A stretch of 64,000 nucleotides of DNA from CAZKFN01 sp964552035 (GTDB lineage Bacteria; Bacteroidota; Bacteroidia; Flavobacteriales_E; Vicingaceae), in contig CAZKFN010000001.1 of NCBI GenBank assembly GCA_964552035.1, forward strand, positions 128,055-192,054, in the 5' to 3' direction. Below, one piece after another: positions 46,670 to 55,000 of the stretch (position 1 is its first letter; each line of letters opens with the position of its first letter). The position numbers and the translations under genes were made by a program. A model generated the notes under the pieces. The model did no database searches, was not told the origin of the DNA, and saw only the letters and a program-made list of their open reading frames with translations.

Positions 46670-48847
46670 ATGACAACAGTTAGAAAGCGAGCTTATCAGG
46701 ATGTCTTGAATAGAATTCCGCGAACAGTGGAGAAAGTTTGTCGAATTTCTGAGGTTTTTGGAGAAAATGTATTTCACGAAGAACGGATGCGGGAATTATT
46801 GCCTGACCATGCGTTTGATGCGATTCAAAATGCGATTGTACACGGCAAACAAATTGATAGAGCTACGGCAGATATTGTAGCATCAGCAATGAAAGACTGG
46901 GCGATGACCAAGGGGGCCACACACTACACCCATTGGTTTCAACCGTTGACAGGAACAACTGCTGAAAAACATGATGCATTTTTTAAATTAATCGGTCCTG
47001 GAAGAGCCATCGATAAATTTAGTGGTTCCCTTTTGGCACAACAAGAACCGGACGCTTCTTCGTTTCCAAATGGGGGCATCCGAAATACATTTGAAGCACG
47101 AGGTTATACGGCATGGGATCCTTCTTCCCCTGCATTTGTGATTTCTAATACGCTGTGTATTCCCACTATTTTTATTGCTTATACAGGAGAAGCCCTCGAT
47201 TATAAAATGCCGTTGATAAAAGCCTTAGATGCCGTAGATAAAGCCGCTACAGAGGTATGCAAATTCTTTGATAAAGACGTTAAAAAAGTAAGTTCCACAT
47301 TGGGTTGGGAACAAGAGTATTTCATAGTTGACAAGGCTTTCTATTATGCACGTCCCGATATGGTATTTTCCGGACGTGTGCTTTTTGGAAAATCACCAGC
47401 TAAAGGACAACAGATGGACGACCATTATTTTGGGACGATTCCTTCACGAGTAACCCATTTTATGAGGGAATTCGAAATGGAAGCACTTAAATTGGGGATT
47501 CCGGTAGTGACACGTCACAATGAAGTGGCTCCCAATCAATTTGAGTGTGCCTCAATGTTTGAAGAATGCAATTTGGCAAACGACCACAACCTTTTGTTGA
47601 TGGATGTATTGGGAAAAGTTGCGAGAAGGCATGAATTGCGGGTGTTGCTCCACGAAAAACCGTTTCCGGGTGTAAATGGTTCTGGGAAACACAACAACTG
47701 GTCGTTGGCAACCGATACGGGAGTGAACCTATTGGCACCCGGGGAAGATCCAAAAAGAAATCTTCAATTCCTAACTTTTTTTATCAATACAATCAAGGCA
47801 ATCTACGATTATAGCGATGTGTTGCGGGCCTCAATTGCAAGTGCCTCGAACGACCATCGCTTGGGAGGTCATGAAGCACCACCAGCGATTATTTCTGTGT
47901 TTATCGGTTCGTATATGTCTTCCTTTTTAGACAGTTTGGAAAAAAGTATTAAAGCTGGAAAAATGACCCCGGACGATAAAACCGAATTAAAGTTGAATAT
48001 CGGAAAGATACCCCAGTTACTTTTAGACAATACAGATAGAAACCGAACTTCTCCAATCGCTTTTACGGGAAATAAATTCGAATTTCGTGCCGTAGGTTCT
48101 TCCGCAAATTGCGCACAAGCAATGATTTCTTTTAACACTATTGTAGCGAAGCAATTGGTTCAATTTAAGAAAGATGTGGACGAACGAATCAGCCATGGGA
48201 TTGGCAAAGACGAGGCGATTTTGAAAGAACTGCAAAAATTGATAAAAATATCCAAAAACATTCGGTTTGAGGGAAATGGATACAGTGAAGAATGGAAAAA
48301 AGAAGCGGAAAAAAGAGGGTTGAGTAATCTTAAAGATACGCCGGAGGCCTTGAAAATTTGGGATAATGAGAAAGTCATTCAACTTTTTGAAGAAATGAAT
48401 ATTTTCACAAAAAGAGAATTGTTGGCACGACAAGAAATTGAATACGAGAAATATGTAAAAAGCATTCAGATTGAAGCCCGCATTCTTGGCGAAATAACGA
48501 TGGCATCCTTGATTCCTACAAGTATAACCTATCAAAATAGGTTGATTCAGAATATCGAAGGATTACGCAAAATCTTTGCCAATGAAGAAGTTGCATCTGT
48601 GCAAACCAATATCTTAGAACGAATTAACAATCACCTTATCCGTTTGCAAGAATATTCTTCACAAATGCTCGAAAATCGAAAAGAGGCAAATAAATTAACG
48701 GACGCTAAGGAAAAAGCGATTGCTTATCGAGATACAGTCTTGTCTTTTTTTGACGTAATCCGCTATGAAGTGGACAAGATTGAAACACTTATAGACGACG
48801 ATTTATGGCCTTTCCCTAAATTGAGAGAAATGATGTTTACGGATTAG
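46670..48847 (+). CDS. glnN: Type III glutamine synthetase
   Basis: Makes glutamine from glutamate, ammonia and ATP. The length (725 residues) and the N-terminal GSIII domain (FGENVFHEERMRELLP; THYTHWFQP) identify the large type III enzyme found in Bacteroidota and some cyanobacteria. Catalytic motifs include WEQEYFIVD, RHNEVAPNQFECA, and GVNGSGKHNNWSL with the metal- and glutamate-binding residues. No adenylylation motif of type I is present. It is transcribed divergently from the purF run and 56 bp ahead of purL, surrounded by enzymes that consume glutamine. Confidence 0.97.
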   Translation: MTTVRKRAYQDVLNRIPRTVEKVCRISEVFGENVFHEERMRELLPDHAFDAIQNAIVHGKQIDRATADIVASAMKDWAMTKGATHYTHWFQPLTGTTAEKHDAFFKLIGPGRAIDKFSGSLLAQQEPDASSFPNGGIRNTFEARGYTAWDPSSPAFVISNTLCIPTIFIAYTGEALDYKMPLIKALDAVDKAATEVCKFFDKDVKKVSSTLGWEQEYFIVDKAFYYARPDMVFSGRVLFGKSPAKGQQMDDHYFGTIPSRVTHFMREFEMEALKLGIPVVTRHNEVAPNQFECASMFEECNLANDHNLLLMDVLGKVARRHELRVLLHEKPFPGVNGSGKHNNWSLATDTGVNLLAPGEDPKRNLQFLTFFINTIKAIYDYSDVLRASIASASNDHRLGGHEAPPAIISVFIGSYMSSFLDSLEKSIKAGKMTPDDKTELKLNIGKIPQLLLDNTDRNRTSPIAFTGNKFEFRAVGSSANCAQAMISFNTIVAKQLVQFKKDVDERISHGIGKDEAILKELQKLIKISKNIRFEGNGYSEEWKKEAEKRGLSNLKDTPEALKIWDNEKVIQLFEEMNIFTKRELLARQEIEYEKYVKSIQIEARILGEITMASLIPTSITYQNRLIQNIEGLRKIFANEEVASVQTNILERINNHLIRLQEYSSQMLENRKEANKLTDAKEKAIAYRDTVLSFFDVIRYEVDKIETLIDDDLWPFPKLREMMFTD

Positions 48848-48877
48848 ATTTTTATGTGATTGTTTTCTCCAAAACCT

Positions 48878-48885
48878 TAAATTTG
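48878..48885 (+). promoter_or_regulatory. Candidate -7 element for purL
   Basis: TAAATTTG, 18 bp before the purL ATG, is identical to the prfB -7 sequence including the following C. A -33 element is not clear. Confidence 0.45.
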
Positions 48886-48903
48886 CACTTTCATAATTAA
48901 AAC

Positions 48904-51900
48904 ATGATCCATTTCTTTTTAGGTCCATCAGACAACGTCTTTGTTTTACAAAGTAACCGTACATTATCTTCCTTGGATATTGAAAAATTAACTTGGCTTT
49001 TTAGTGGTGCACAAATCAGTACTGAAAAACAATTAACGGGTTTTTTCATCGGACCACGAGCTACAATGATTTCACCGTGGAGCACCAATGCCGTGGAGAT
49101 TACTCAAAATATGAGTGTGTCTGGAATTGTACGAATAGAAGAATTTCATAAGGTAGATGCGGATTTTACAGCGTTTGATTCCATGCTTTTTCAAAAGTAT
49201 CACGGACTCAATCAAGACGTTTTTGCGATGTATATTCAGCCCGAACCGATTAGGATAATTACAGATATTGCAGCGTACAACCAAGAAGAAGGCCTGTCTT
49301 TAAGTGATGATGAAATGAACTACTTGAACGACTTATCCCAGAAGTTGGGACGACCGTTGACCGATTCGGAAGTTTTCGGATTCTCGCAAGTCAATTCGGA
49401 GCATTGTCGCCATAAAATCTTCAATGGAACGTTCATTATTGACGGAGAAGAAAAACCAAGTTCATTGTTCAAATTGATTAAAAAAACTTCGGAAACGCAT
49501 CCGAATACCATTGTTTCTGCCTATAAAGATAACGTAGCATTTGTGAAGGGGCCTGTGCTGCAGCAGTTTGCTCCCCAACGAGGCGATGATTCCTCTTTTT
49601 ATGAAACTAAAGATTTTGATTCTGTGATTTCGTTAAAAGCAGAAACACATAATTTTCCAACTACGGTGGAGCCATTTAACGGAGCGGCCACTGGTTCAGG
49701 TGGTGAAATCAGAGACCGTTTGGCTGGAGGAAAAGGTTCGTTGCCTTTGGCCGGAACAGCAGTCTATATGACGGCACTTTCGCGTTTGGAAAAAGAGCGC
49801 CCGTGGGAAAAAGGGATGGAAGCAAGACCTTGGCGCTATCAGACGCCGATGGATATTCTCATCAAAGCATCGAATGGAGCTACGGATTTTGGGAATAAAT
49901 TTGGTCAACCCTTAATAACGGGCTCGGTCCTTACTTTTGAACATGAAGAAAATGACCGAAAATTAGGATTCGATAAAGTGATTATGTTGGCGGGAGGAAT
50001 TGGGTATGGAAAATTAAATCAAGCCCTAAAAAAAGAGCCAAAACCAGGAGATAAGATTGTTATATTAGGAGGAGAAAATTACCGTATTGGGATGGGAGGA
50101 GCAGCTGTTTCTTCTGCCGATACAGGCGAGCATCATTCCGGAATTGAACTCAATGCCATTCAACGTTCCAATCCTGAAATGCAAAAACGAGCTGCCAATG
50201 TGGTGAGAGCAATGGTAGAAAGTGATGAAAATTCTATTGTTTCCATTCACGACCACGGAGCCGGAGGTCACTTGAATTGCCTATCGGAATTGGTGGAAAC
50301 AAGCGGAGGTAAAATTGACTTAGATAAATTGCCAAAGGGTGACCCGACCATGTCTGCCAAAGAAATTATTGGAAATGAATCGCAGGAACGAATGGGCTTG
50401 CTGATTGCTCAAGAACATATTGAAAAACTCCAAAAAATTGCCGACCGTGAACGTGCTCCAATGTACATAGTGGGTGAAGTGACAGGCGATAATCGCTTTA
50501 CGTTTGAATCTTCTAAAGGTGAAAAGCCGATAGATTTGACGTTGCACGATATGTTTGGAAGTTTGCCTAAAATTGTGATGGAGGACAAAACTTTAACCCT
50601 CCATTATGAGGGGATTTCGTATAATCAGGACCTAATTCATACTTATTTAGAACAAGTTCTACAGTTGGAAGCAGTTGCTTGCAAAGATTGGCTAACGAAC
50701 AAAGTGGATCGCTGTGTGGGCGGTCGTGTGGCGAAACAACAATGTGCAGGACCGTTGCAGTTGCCACTCAATAATTGCGGCGTAAGTGCCTTGGATTTTA
50801 GAGGAAAAGAAGGTGTCGCTACCGCCATTGGTCATGCACCCTTAGCTGCCTTAATTGATGCCGGGGCAGGAAGTAGAATCGCAATTGCCGAATCGTTATC
50901 CAATATTGTTTGGGCACCTTTGGAAGACGGAATTAAAAGTGTTTCTTTATCTGCAAACTGGATGTGGCCTTGTAAAAATGAAGGGGAGGACGCTCGTTTG
51001 TATGAAGCTGTCGAAGCTTGTTCGGATTTCGCGATTCAATTGGGAGTCAATATCCCTACAGGAAAAGACTCACTATCCATGAAACAAAAATATAAAGATA
51101 GTGAGGTGATCGCTCCGGGAACGTTAATTATTTCGGCAGTGGCTCATTGTTCGAATATTCGTCAAGTGGTTGAACCTGTTTTACAAAAAAGAAATGAGGC
51201 CATTTATTACATTAATTTAAGCGACAATGATTACCATTTGGGGGGTTCAGCTTTTGCTCAAATTCACAATAAAATCGGCAACCAAACACCAGATGTAAAA
51301 AATTCAACGCATTTTGCAAATGCTTTCAATGTACTGCAACAATTGATTAAAGAAGATAAAATTTATGCAGGACATGATGTGGGAAGTGGAGGATTAATCA
51401 CTACTCTTTTAGAAATGTGCTTTGCCGACCAAAATTTAGGAGCGGATATTGATTTAAGTGCGTTAAATGAAAACGATTCTGTGAAACTCCTTTTTTCAGA
51501 GAATATCTCAGTGGTTTTCCAAGCGGATGTGTCTGCGGAAAAGTTGCTTAACACAAAAAATATCAACTTTCATAAAATTGGTAGGGTAACAGAAACCCCA
51601 ACGCTTAAGGTTCGTAACGGTACACAAGAATTAACATTTGATGTCAATCAATTACGCGATATTTGGTTTAAAACTTCGTATTTATTAGACCGCAAACAAA
51701 GTGGTGACGTGAAAGCGAAAGAACGTTATGAAAATTATAAAAATACACCTTTAAAGTTCTCGTTTCCTACTCATTTTGATGGTAAATTGCCGATTATAGA
51801 TACAAACAATCCACGTCCGAAAGCAGCCATTTTGCGCGAAAAAGGAAGTAATTCCGAGCGGGAGCTTGCCAATGCACTCTATGTAGCCGGTTTTGATGTG

Positions 51901-52566
51901 AAAGATGTTCACATGACCGACTTAATTTCAGGTAGAGAAACCTTGCAGGAAATTCAGTTTTTGGCAGCCGTGGGCGGATTCTCAAATTCAGATGTACTCG
52001 GTTCTGCAAAAGGTTGGGCAGGAGCATTTTTATACTGTGAAAAGGCACGAGAAGATTTAGACAATTTTTTTGCCAGAGAGGATACGCTTTCTGTAGGTAT
52101 TTGCAATGGCTGTCAATTATTTATCGAGCTTGGGCTAATTAATAAAAACCACGATAATAAGCCAAAAATGTTACCAAATGACAGTAAAAAACACGAAAGT
52201 ATTTTTACGTCTTTAAAAGTCCAAGAAAATAATTCGGTGATGATGAAAACATTGGCAGGTAGCACGATTGGAGTATGGGTATCACACGGAGAAGGAAAAT
52301 TCCAATTGCCTTTAGACGAAGCCGCGTATCATATTGTGTCTAAATATGCATATAATCAATACCCTGCCAGCCCGAATGGTTCAGACTATAACACCGCAAT
52401 GCTTTGTGATGAAAGTGGACGTCATTTAGTGATGATGCCACATATCGAACGTTCGCTGTTTCCATGGCATTGGGCACATTATCCGGCAAGACGTAACGAT
52501 GAGGTAACACCCTGGATGGAGGCTTTCGTGAATGCCAGAAAATGGATTTTAAGTAGAGAAAGGTAA
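48904..52566 (+). CDS. purL: Phosphoribosylformylglycinamidine synthase (FGAM synthase, large form)
   Basis: Step 4 of purine synthesis: FGAR plus glutamine plus ATP to FGAM. At 1220 residues this is the single-chain form with a fused amidotransferase, so no PurS or PurQ is needed. Marks are FGFSQVNSEHCRHKIFNG, LKAETHNFPTTVEPFNGAATGSGGEIRD split across the linker and AIRS-like domain, and HDHGAGG. The C-terminal class I amidotransferase has the nucleophile in SVGICNGCQLFIELG and the triad end MMPHIERS. It is full length and follows glnN on the same strand. Confidence 0.97.
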   Translation: MIHFFLGPSDNVFVLQSNRTLSSLDIEKLTWLFSGAQISTEKQLTGFFIGPRATMISPWSTNAVEITQNMSVSGIVRIEEFHKVDADFTAFDSMLFQKYHGLNQDVFAMYIQPEPIRIITDIAAYNQEEGLSLSDDEMNYLNDLSQKLGRPLTDSEVFGFSQVNSEHCRHKIFNGTFIIDGEEKPSSLFKLIKKTSETHPNTIVSAYKDNVAFVKGPVLQQFAPQRGDDSSFYETKDFDSVISLKAETHNFPTTVEPFNGAATGSGGEIRDRLAGGKGSLPLAGTAVYMTALSRLEKERPWEKGMEARPWRYQTPMDILIKASNGATDFGNKFGQPLITGSVLTFEHEENDRKLGFDKVIMLAGGIGYGKLNQALKKEPKPGDKIVILGGENYRIGMGGAAVSSADTGEHHSGIELNAIQRSNPEMQKRAANVVRAMVESDENSIVSIHDHGAGGHLNCLSELVETSGGKIDLDKLPKGDPTMSAKEIIGNESQERMGLLIAQEHIEKLQKIADRERAPMYIVGEVTGDNRFTFESSKGEKPIDLTLHDMFGSLPKIVMEDKTLTLHYEGISYNQDLIHTYLEQVLQLEAVACKDWLTNKVDRCVGGRVAKQQCAGPLQLPLNNCGVSALDFRGKEGVATAIGHAPLAALIDAGAGSRIAIAESLSNIVWAPLEDGIKSVSLSANWMWPCKNEGEDARLYEAVEACSDFAIQLGVNIPTGKDSLSMKQKYKDSEVIAPGTLIISAVAHCSNIRQVVEPVLQKRNEAIYYINLSDNDYHLGGSAFAQIHNKIGNQTPDVKNSTHFANAFNVLQQLIKEDKIYAGHDVGSGGLITTLLEMCFADQNLGADIDLSALNENDSVKLLFSENISVVFQADVSAEKLLNTKNINFHKIGRVTETPTLKVRNGTQELTFDVNQLRDIWFKTSYLLDRKQSGDVKAKERYENYKNTPLKFSFPTHFDGKLPIIDTNNPRPKAAILREKGSNSERELANALYVAGFDVKDVHMTDLISGRETLQEIQFLAAVGGFSNSDVLGSAKGWAGAFLYCEKAREDLDNFFAREDTLSVGICNGCQLFIELGLINKNHDNKPKMLPNDSKKHESIFTSLKVQENNSVMMKTLAGSTIGVWVSHGEGKFQLPLDEAAYHIVSKYAYNQYPASPNGSDYNTAMLCDESGRHLVMMPHIERSLFPWHWAHYPARRNDEVTPWMEAFVNARKWILSRER

Positions 52567-52699
52567 ATTCTCGCCTCTTTTGTCTCCTTTTATTCTCCCT
52601 GTTTTTACTTGATTGGGAACTGTTTTAGGTTATGTAAATTAAAGGAAGTAAATTCATCAAACACCCGTAATGTAGGCCCAAGGTCATAGAAGTTCTACG

Positions 52700-52898
52700 C
52701 TTTACTGCAGTTATGCTCTGGACATTATAAATATAGGCATAGGATAATTTTAAATGTTAGGAGACGTAAAATTTTTTCTATGACAAGGAAACCCTAGCAG
52801 AAGAATTTTGGCAATTAATATTTTTTTAAAATTATTGAAGTAGCAGAGAATCACCCTTTTTATGTGATAAAGTGCAGAAAGATGAGGAAAATAAATTG
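52700..52898 (+). pseudogene. 3' fragment of a TPMT-like methyltransferase gene
   Basis: The DNA matches the end of the intact methyltransferase at 22.98-23.19 kb. ATGTTAGGAGACGTAAAATT corresponds to the segment for MFGGVKI, GGAAACCCTAGCAGAAGAATTT to that for ETIAEEF, and CCTTTTTATGTGATAAAGTG is an exact match to the segment for PFYVIKC. Small indels break the frame. The last 40 codons read roughly EVAENHPFYVIKCRKMRKIN. Confidence 0.75.
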
Positions 52899-53251
52899 AT
52901 TACTTTTTAAATCACTAAAGCAAAAGATGGGTTATAAAGAATATAAACCACAACATTACATCTTGTTATGATAACAAAGTAGGAAGAAGTATTACTATTA
53001 AGTTAAATATCCCAAGCAGTATTTTAGCTGCTTTTGGTTTTTAATACTAGTTGGGTGTTTTAAAAGACAAATGAACTAAATGTATTTACATGTTCAAAAC
53101 ATTTACGATAAGGGGTGCTTTGAATTTCTTTGTCTCACAAGACACTCACTCCTACACCGTATAAACACGAATCTTGAATATCTGCAATCTCATCATTTTG
53201 AAAGTTTAATTTATATTTATTTGGCAATTCAAAATCTTTATTTACCTTTAC

Positions 53252-53269
53252 ATACCAAACGGTCGGTAT
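53252..53269. promoter_or_regulatory. TetR operator, copy 1 (before tetR)
   Basis: ATACCAAACGGTCGGTAT, an imperfect 9+9 palindrome ending 4 bp before the tetR start codon. A near-identical copy (17 of 18 bases) lies before the next gene. Confidence 0.65.
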
Positions 53270-53273
53270 AGTC

Positions 53274-53897
53274 ATGAAAGATACAAAAGAACATATTTTA
53301 GAGATTTCACTGCTGCTCTTTTTGCAAAATAGTTATAAAGCGGTAACACTCAGCGATATCGTTCGAAAAACAGGTTTATCTAAAGGGGCATTCTATCATT
53401 ATTTCGACAGTAAGCAAGAATTGTTTGAGGAGGTGGTGAAGTTTTACTTCGGGGATGTATTAAACATTCAGTTTTCTTCTTATAATCAAGGTTCACTGAA
53501 AGGGTTTTATGAAGATTTTCTGCAACATAATTTTTATAAAATAGGTGTTTTTGAAAAAGTTAATCAGTCGAATGAAGATATCAGAAATCTCAATCAATAC
53601 TTTTTGTTGTTTGATGCCATTACCCAATTTCCAGAGTTTAGAAAAAAATTTAATGAACACACCAAACAAGAATTACAAATCTGGGGAAATGTTATAGCCA
53701 ATGCAAAGAAAACTGGAGAAATAAAGTCGAATGTGTCGGATGAAAATATTGCACGAATGTTTATGTATATGGGTGATGGCAACGCCATACATTCAATACT
53801 TCTTGACAGAAAATCTTCTGAAATAAAAAAGTTCATTGGCGATCTCAAAACAATTTGGGATGAATTGTACGAACTTTTAAAAAACGAAAAGGAGTAA
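53274..53897 (+). CDS. TetR/AcrR-family repressor
   Basis: A 207-residue regulator. The N-terminal helix-turn-helix is VTLSDIVRKTGLSKGAFYHYFDSKQELFEEVV, the TetR signature; the rest is a helical ligand-binding domain without a recognised ligand. Operator-like palindromes sit directly before this gene and before the downstream membrane protein gene, which predicts autoregulation and control of that gene. A weak hairpin with a T-tract follows its stop (53888-53909). Confidence 0.92.
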   Translation: MKDTKEHILEISLLLFLQNSYKAVTLSDIVRKTGLSKGAFYHYFDSKQELFEEVVKFYFGDVLNIQFSSYNQGSLKGFYEDFLQHNFYKIGVFEKVNQSNEDIRNLNQYFLLFDAITQFPEFRKKFNEHTKQELQIWGNVIANAKKTGEIKSNVSDENIARMFMYMGDGNAIHSILLDRKSSEIKKFIGDLKTIWDELYELLKNEKE

Positions 53898-53919
53898 ACT
53901 CTTTTTTTTACACCACCAC

Positions 53920-53937
53920 ATACCAAACGGTTGGTAT
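53920..53937. promoter_or_regulatory. TetR operator, copy 2 (before the membrane protein gene)
   Basis: ATACCAAACGGTTGGTAT, a better palindrome than copy 1, lies 30 bp before the ATG at 53968. Confidence 0.65.
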
Positions 53938-53967
53938 TGTCAGTTTAAATTAAAAATAAAATAAAAA

Positions 53968-54357
53968 ATGAAAAAACAATTTATATTTAAAATCTTGGCA
54001 GTCATTATTGGGTTTTTAACCATTGCCTTACTGAGCTCCTTGGCTGCCGTAGCACAGGCTAAGGTCTTTCCTTCGGCTATTTACATTTTCGAAACTCCGG
54101 AGTTGGTGGAAAATGCTTTCTTCATATTGATCATGAAGTTGATTACGGTCTTGCTGTGTTGTGTTGCTGGCGGATTTGTAGGCGGAAAAATAAGTGATTG
54201 GAGGAGGTCATCGCTATGGATATCTGCGCTGATGGGGATGGTCATTGCCTATATCTGGTTCTCCGTCGGGCAGCCTTTTTGGTTTTGGTTGATTTTGATG
54301 GCGGGGATTTTTCCGGCGGTGAGATTTGGGAATAAAAAATTAGCAAAACTCAAGTAA
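53968..54357 (+). CDS. Four-helix membrane protein under TetR control
   Basis: 129 residues with four hydrophobic segments (about residues 8-30, 50-70, 82-98, 100-120) and a basic C-terminal end FGNKKLAKLK. No enzymatic motif is visible and no family is recognised with confidence. It is preceded by TetR operator copy 2. Its last 30 codons are duplicated at 63.69 kb, where they are likewise followed by the intergenic repeat. Confidence 0.8.
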   Translation: MKKQFIFKILAVIIGFLTIALLSSLAAVAQAKVFPSAIYIFETPELVENAFFILIMKLITVLLCCVAGGFVGGKISDWRRSSLWISALMGMVIAYIWFSVGQPFWFWLILMAGIFPAVRFGNKKLAKLK

Positions 54358-54360
54358 AAA

Positions 54361-54945
54361 AAGGATTTCCCGCAGATAGCGCAGATTAACGCAGAAAAGG
54401 TTTTTTTGAGGAGAGGGTTTTCCCACAGATAACGCAGATTGTCAAAGATGAGTTTTCCGTTGATTAATGCAATAAATAAATCAGCGGGTATCAGCGGTAT
54501 CCGCGGGAGAAAAAGCTTCTATAGGGAGGTTTCCCGCAGATGGCGCAGATTGACGCAGATGAGTTTTCCGTTGATTAATGCAATAAATAAATCAGCGAGC
54601 ATCAGCGAGATCCGCGGGAGAAAAAAAGAGTAAACAGTAATAAATATTTCCCGCAGATAGCGCAGATGAACGCAGATGAGGGTTGTCGTAGAGATATTTT
54701 TTCCGCAGATGGCGAGGGTTTTCGCAGATGAGGGTTGCCGTAGAGAGATTTTTCCCGCAGATGGCGCGGATTTTCGCAGATGGGGGTTTTCTTGTAGGGA
54801 GGTTTTCCCGTAGATAGCGCGGATTTTCGCAGATGGGGTTTTCCATAGATTTATACAAAAATAAATCAGCGGGTATCAGCGAGATCCGCGGGAGAAAAAA
54901 AGAGTAAATAGTAATAAAAATTTCCTGCAGATGGCGCAGATGAGT
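54361..54945. repeat. High-GC intergenic repeat, block E
   Basis: At least five degenerate units, starting 1-3 bp after the membrane protein stop codon. Typical pieces are TTTCCCGCAGATGGCGCAGA, the spacer TTGATTAATGCAATAAATAA and AGATCCGCGGGAGAAAAAAA. The spacer differs from that of blocks A-C, so this is a second subtype. The period is about 110 bp (cores at 54422 and 54532). Short minus-strand frames here are artefacts. Confidence 0.85.
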
Positions 54946-55000
54946 TACCCGAAGGTAGCTAGTATTTATTGAACTTAAACAGGCTTTGTGTTTTTTAAAC

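Noticed and set aside
53080..53271. 63-codon frame before tetR
   Set aside because: It overlaps the tetR operator and has no protein-like pattern; more likely promoter region.
54592..54858. Minus-strand 88-codon frame
   Set aside because: It lies wholly in the repeat array and encodes repeated CENPRYLREN-like strings, a known artefact of this repeat type.
54361..54945. CRISPR array
   Set aside because: Units are about 110-120 bp, degenerate, without unique spacers of constant length, and no cas genes are present; it is an intergenic repeat family.
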